This document shows, one piece after another, positions 6,339 through 8,483 of a stretch of DNA of 8,483 nt. This DNA is from DATILL01 sp035476575. GTDB taxonomy: Bacteria; Actinomycetota; Actinomycetes; Mycobacteriales; JACQDL01. A model generated the notes under the pieces. That model worked only from the letters and a program-made list of their open reading frames with translations, searched no databases and was not told the DNA's origin. The translations under genes and the position numbers were made by a program. The stretch spans positions 1-8,483 of the forward strand of contig DATILL010000106.1 of assembly GCA_035476575.1 (NCBI GenBank). Direction: 5' to 3'. Each line of letters begins with the position of its first letter. Positions within the stretch are counted from its first letter, which is position 1.

Positions 6339-7181
6339 TCAGGCGGGTGGTGGCCAGGCCAGGCCGGTGACCCGGGTGTAGGCCTCGAGGTAGCGGGCGC
6401 GGGTGGCGGCCACGATGCCGGCCGGGACGGCGGGGGCCGGGGGCCTCCTGTCCCAGCCGGTGCCGGCGGCCCAGTCCCGCACGAACTGCTTGTCGAAGGA
6501 GTACTGCGGCCGGCCCGGCGCCCAGTCGTCCGCCGGCCAGAACCGGGACGAGTCCGGGGTCAGCACCTCGTCGGCCAGCACCAGCGTCCCGTCCGGAGCC
6601 CAGCCGAGCTCGAACTTGGTGTCGGCGACGATGATCCCGCCGCTGGCGGCGAGCTGCGCGCCGCGGGAGTACAGGGCCAGGGTGAGGTCGCGGAGCCGAG
6701 CGGCGGTGGCGCCGCCGACCAGGTCGGCCACGTCGGTGTAGGTGATGGGCTCGTCGTGCTCGCCGATCCGGGCCTTCGTGGTCGGCGTGAAGACCGGCGC
6801 GGGCAGCCGCGAGCCCTCGACCAAGCCGGGCGGCAGCGGCACCCCGGAGATCGCGCCGGTCGCCCGGTACTCCGCCAGGCCGAGCCCGGCCAGGTAGCCG
6901 CGGGCGATGCACTCGACCGGCACCATCTCCAGCCTGCGGCAGCGGAGCGCCCGGCCGGCGAGCTCGGCCGGCACGTCGGTGGCCGAGATGACATGGTGCG
7001 GCACGACGTCGGCCAGCCTGTCGAACCACCACAGCGAGAGCTGGGTCAGGATGTGGCCCTTGTCCGGGATCGGCGTGGGCAGCACGACGTCGTACACGGA
7101 GATCCGGTCGGACGCGACGAGGATGAGGTCGGCACCGTCGGCGTACACGTCGCGGATCTTGCCGGAACGCAGCAGCTCCAC
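6339..7181 (-). CDS. purC: Phosphoribosylaminoimidazole-succinocarboxamide synthase
   Basis: 280 residues from a GTG start. SAICAR synthetase joins aspartate to CAIR with ATP in de novo purine synthesis, in the cytosol. The full family pattern is present: SGKIRDVY at 6-13, the ATP-loop and substrate motif SDRISVYD at 24-31, PIPDKGHILTQLS, VECIARGYLAG around 89-99, FTPTTKA 131-137, the GGIIVADTKFELG segment at 181-193, DEVLTPDSSRF 204-214 and FDKQFVRDW near the end. The GTG is chosen because V-E-L-L-R-S-G-K matches the usual N-terminus and AAGGGGGAG (7184-7192) lies just upstream. The frame stays open further up, but that part is not protein-like. No other pur gene lies beside it. It faces a TIR-WD40 pseudogene and is divergent from an SOS-type small gene. 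No lesion is visible. Confidence 0.97.
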   Translation of the reverse strand: MELLRSGKIRDVYADGADLILVASDRISVYDVVLPTPIPDKGHILTQLSLWWFDRLADVVPHHVISATDVPAELAGRALRCRRLEMVPVECIARGYLAGLGLAEYRATGAISGVPLPPGLVEGSRLPAPVFTPTTKARIGEHDEPITYTDVADLVGGATAARLRDLTLALYSRGAQLAASGGIIVADTKFELGWAPDGTLVLADEVLTPDSSRFWPADDWAPGRPQYSFDKQFVRDWAAGTGWDRRPPAPAVPAGIVAATRARYLEAYTRVTGLAWPPPA

Positions 7182-7273
7182 TGCTCCCCCTTCAGCCGGG
7201 CCGGTCGGCGACCCCTCGATCGGGCTACGCCGAGACCGTATCCGGTCCCTACCGATCAAGCCCCGCATCGTGA

Positions 7274-7279
7274 GACTAT
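7274..7279 (+). promoter_or_regulatory. Candidate -10 for a leaderless SOS transcript
   Basis: GACTAT lies six bases before the ATG at 7286, which puts transcription start on the A of the start codon. No ribosome site precedes the ATG. The hexamer overlaps the first base of the LexA-type box, so repressor binding would block RNA polymerase. No strong -35 is seen. Confidence 0.45.
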
Positions 7280-7296
7280 TCGAACATGTGTTCGAA
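7279..7296. promoter_or_regulatory. LexA-type SOS box
   Basis: TTCGAACATGTGTTCGAA: arms TTCGAACA and TGTTCGAA are exact reverse complements around TG. It contains a perfect TCGAAC-N4-GTTCGA, the established actinobacterial LexA operator. The ATG of the following small gene (7286-7288) is inside the box. The purC start is about 98 bases away on the other strand, so a direct effect on purC is less likely. Confidence 0.85.
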
Positions 7297-7708
7297 CGTC
7301 GAGTCGAGCGGCGCACCGAACGGACCGGGCCGGTTGCGGTGCTGGGTCACGGTCAACGGGCCGCCCGGGGCCGGCTTCCTGCTCGGCTGGGGGCGAGAGG
7401 ACCACACCGGCTGGTGGGGTTTCGTCGCGTGGACCGAGCTGGTCTTCATCGACGACGTGCACACGATCGTGGCCTGCGGGGCGTGGGTGGCGGCCCGCCG
7501 GCTGCGCCCGCAGCTCGGCCAGGACTACCGCGAGCTGCCGCGCCGGTGGCTGCCCGGCGACTCGACCCGCTGGCCGGTGCCCGACTTCGGCGTCAGCGCC
7601 AACCCGACCCACTACTACGGCAGCATCACCGGCGACCCGTTGCCCCCGCCATGCGGCGGGCGGCCGCTGACCTCTGACGCCTTCGGCCAGGGCGCTCGTG
7701 GTGGCTGA
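7286..7708 (+). CDS. Small unknown protein under a LexA box
   Basis: 140 residues starting MCSNVESSG, with the ATG inside the SOS box. No alternative GTG or ATG follows soon in this frame, so a leaderless start here is the natural reading. The N-terminal half has strand-like hydrophobic/Trp-rich segments: RLRCWVTVNGPPGAGFLLGW, then GWWGFVAWTELVFID and WVAARRLRPQ. This suggests a small beta-barrel-like fold. The C-terminal half is Pro/Gly-rich (WLPGDSTRWPVPDFG, NPTHYYGSITGDP) and probably less ordered. No catalytic motif, membrane helix or signal peptide is seen. I recall similar small proteins at SOS-controlled loci of related actinomycetes, but assign no function. Its stop overlaps the next gene, so the two are probably co-expressed after DNA damage. 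Confidence 0.8.
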   Translation: MCSNVESSGAPNGPGRLRCWVTVNGPPGAGFLLGWGREDHTGWWGFVAWTELVFIDDVHTIVACGAWVAARRLRPQLGQDYRELPRRWLPGDSTRWPVPDFGVSANPTHYYGSITGDPLPPPCGGRPLTSDAFGQGARGG

Positions 7709-7979
7709 CCAGCCGGCCGACCAGCCGGCCGACCGGCCCGGGCTGCTACCCGACGGCGACCTCGACCCAGCGGTCTTCCCGCACCTGGCCGTCGCGGACG
7801 CCGCCGCCACCGCGCACGCGGCCGGGTACCAGCTCGGCTACGCGGTGGGGTACGCCGACGGCCGGGCCGCGGAGCAGGCCGAGGACGCGCTCGCCTGGCG
7901 GCAGGTCGCCGCGCGGATCCGGGCGCTCGCCGGCCGGCCGTCGTACGCCGAGCTGCGCCGCCGACGCCGCGACCCGTGA
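7698..7979 (+). CDS. Small unknown protein, second gene of the SOS-type unit
   Basis: 93 residues from GTG 7698 (or GTG 7701, one codon later), overlapping the previous gene by 11 (or 8) bases. The N-terminus holds ADQPADQPADRP, from a 12-base tandem repeat. The middle is Ala-rich with a Gly-Tyr pattern (AHAAGYQLGYAVGYADGRAA), followed by a charged helix and an Arg-rich tail (SYAELRRRRRDP). The G-Y-x-x-G-Y spacing is the sort found in helical small proteins of actinomycete accessory elements. No known domain, enzyme motif or membrane segment is visible. NNC/NNG codon bias is normal for the window, which supports it being coding. Function unknown. Confidence 0.7.
   Translation: MVADQPADQPADRPGLLPDGDLDPAVFPHLAVADAAATAHAAGYQLGYAVGYADGRAAEQAEDALAWRQVAARIRALAGRPSYAELRRRRRDP
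7707..7738. repeat. 12-bp tandem repeat in the small gene
   Basis: GACCAGCCGGCC occurs twice exactly (7707-7718, 7719-7730), then a diverged third copy. It encodes DQPA units near the N-terminus of the 93-residue protein. The unit keeps frame. Confidence 0.8.
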
Positions 7980-7984
7980 TCGTC

Positions 7985-8307
7985 GCCCTTTCGCCGGGAT
8001 TCACCTTTGCGCTGATGGTTGCGTTTGGACAAGGGTGGCGGCGACAGGGTTTGATACCGGGGTTTGGTCTGGGTCTGTCGGTCGCCTTGCGCTGGCTGTT
8101 TGCGCCAGAACAAAAGCGGCACCGACGGCCGGCGAGGTCCCGGGCTTGGTCTGGGTTCCCGGGTCCCCTTCGCGCTGGCTGCTTGCGCCAAACAAAAGCG
8201 GCACCAACGGGGGGACGGAGTGCCGGGCTTGGTTGGGTTTTCCGGTTCGCCTTTGCGCTAGGGGGTTCCTTGGCGACGGAAATTCAGTGCCGATGTTGGC
8301 TGCTTGG
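7985..8307. repeat. Degenerate tandem array of an 82-83-bp unit, no gene
   Basis: Copies begin near 8062, 8144 and 8227. Landmarks repeat at the same spacing: GCTTGGTCTGGGT-like starts, then TTGCGCTGGCTG, then AACAAAAGCGGCACC (8109 and 8191, exactly 82 apart). The third copy has lost the AACAAAAGCGG part. A poorer copy precedes at about 7985-8061 (TTTGCGCTGATGG, then ACAAGGGTGGCGGCGACAGG). Open frames across it on both strands are only repeats read through and lack a ribosome site, so I call it non-coding. It is less GC-rich, with more T and A runs than neighbouring genes. Confidence 0.75.
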
Positions 8308-8351
8308 GGTTGTATTATGAGGCCGGTCCGGGAGAATGAACACATGGAGGG

Positions 8352-8483
8352 TTATGCAAAACGCAGTGTGAAGAAGTGAAGTGTTCGGACGGCGCGGAAG
8401 GCTGTGGCGTAGGTGGATAGCGGTCGGCGGTAGTCGGTGTGCATGCACCGCCAGGTCTTGAAGTTCGCGATCGCGCGTTCGAT
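8352..8483 (-). CDS. IS5-type transposase, C-terminal end only
   Basis: Reading from the window edge, 43 residues remain: IERAIANFKTWRCMHTDYRR, then PLSTYATAFRAVRTLHFFTL, ending in TAA at 8352-8354. The IER-x-I-x-N-x-K-x-W-x-x-x-H-x-DYRRP pattern is the C-terminal end of DDE transposases of the IS5 superfamily, including the last catalytic Glu region. The rest of the element lies to the right. Its left end should fall between about 8310 and 8345, possibly at GAGGCCGG (8319), but without the other end the inverted repeat and target duplication cannot be confirmed. Whether the transposase is intact is unknown. Confidence 0.8.
   Translation of the reverse strand: MERAIANFKTWRCMHTDYRRPLSTYATAFRAVRTLHFFTLRFA

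Noticed and set aside
7201..7262. A purC promoter or riboswitch
   Set aside because: TTGATC and TACGGT are present on the minus strand, but only about 13 bases apart, and the leader is too short and lacks the conserved core of a purine riboswitch.
8001..8345. 114-residue open frames on both strands over the tandem array
   Set aside because: They repeat only because the DNA repeats, lack ribosome sites, and change frame between 82- and 83-base units.

Overview
The window is strongly GC-rich with NNC/NNG codon use. It carries a DUF222/13E12-type HNH gene, a TIR-WD40 fusion gene, an actinobacterial-type purC and a perfect TCGAAC-N4-GTTCGA SOS box. This points to a filamentous actinomycete. Micromonosporaceae is my best guess; it rests on overall gene style and is inference.

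Left part (1-2771): two decayed genes on the minus strand. The first is a DUF222-HNH endonuclease gene that runs off the left edge and has three frameshifts. The second is an ArsB/NhaD-type ion transporter remnant with no recognisable N-terminus, one in-frame stop, one frameshift and an internal 9-bp minisatellite. Between them lies a cluster of AGGTCACCAC repeats, two of which form a terminator-like hairpin. Upstream of the transporter remnant, about 290 bases hold no gene but contain an 18-bp perfect palindrome.

Middle part (2772-6232): the most interesting block, a tightly packed plus-strand operon of four genes. These are a two-helix membrane protein with a coiled coil and an unrecognised cytosolic domain, a cupin-like protein, an inositol-monophosphatase-family phosphatase, and a TIR-WD40 protein. 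Three genes are intact. They are joined by an ATGA overlap, a 9-base gap and an ATGGTAG overlap. The TIR-WD40 gene is broken by a frameshift and internal deletions, and the lost stretch should include the catalytic glutamate of the TIR NADase fold. The grouping of a membrane sensor/effector-like protein, a cupin, a phosphatase and a TIR protein looks like a nucleotide-signalling or defence module, but that function is inference.

Right part (6233-8483): a long REP-like inverted repeat separates the TIR-WD40 pseudogene from purC (minus strand, intact, de novo purine synthesis). Divergent from purC is a two-gene unit of small unknown proteins. Its first start codon lies inside a perfect LexA box, so it is probably a leaderless SOS-induced transcript. 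It is followed by about 320 bases of degenerate 82-83-bp tandem repeats with no believable gene. The window ends in the 3' end of an IS5-type transposase on the minus strand.

Intact housekeeping and operon genes alternate with visibly decayed accessory genes, repeats and an IS end, as expected of a decaying accessory region around purC.
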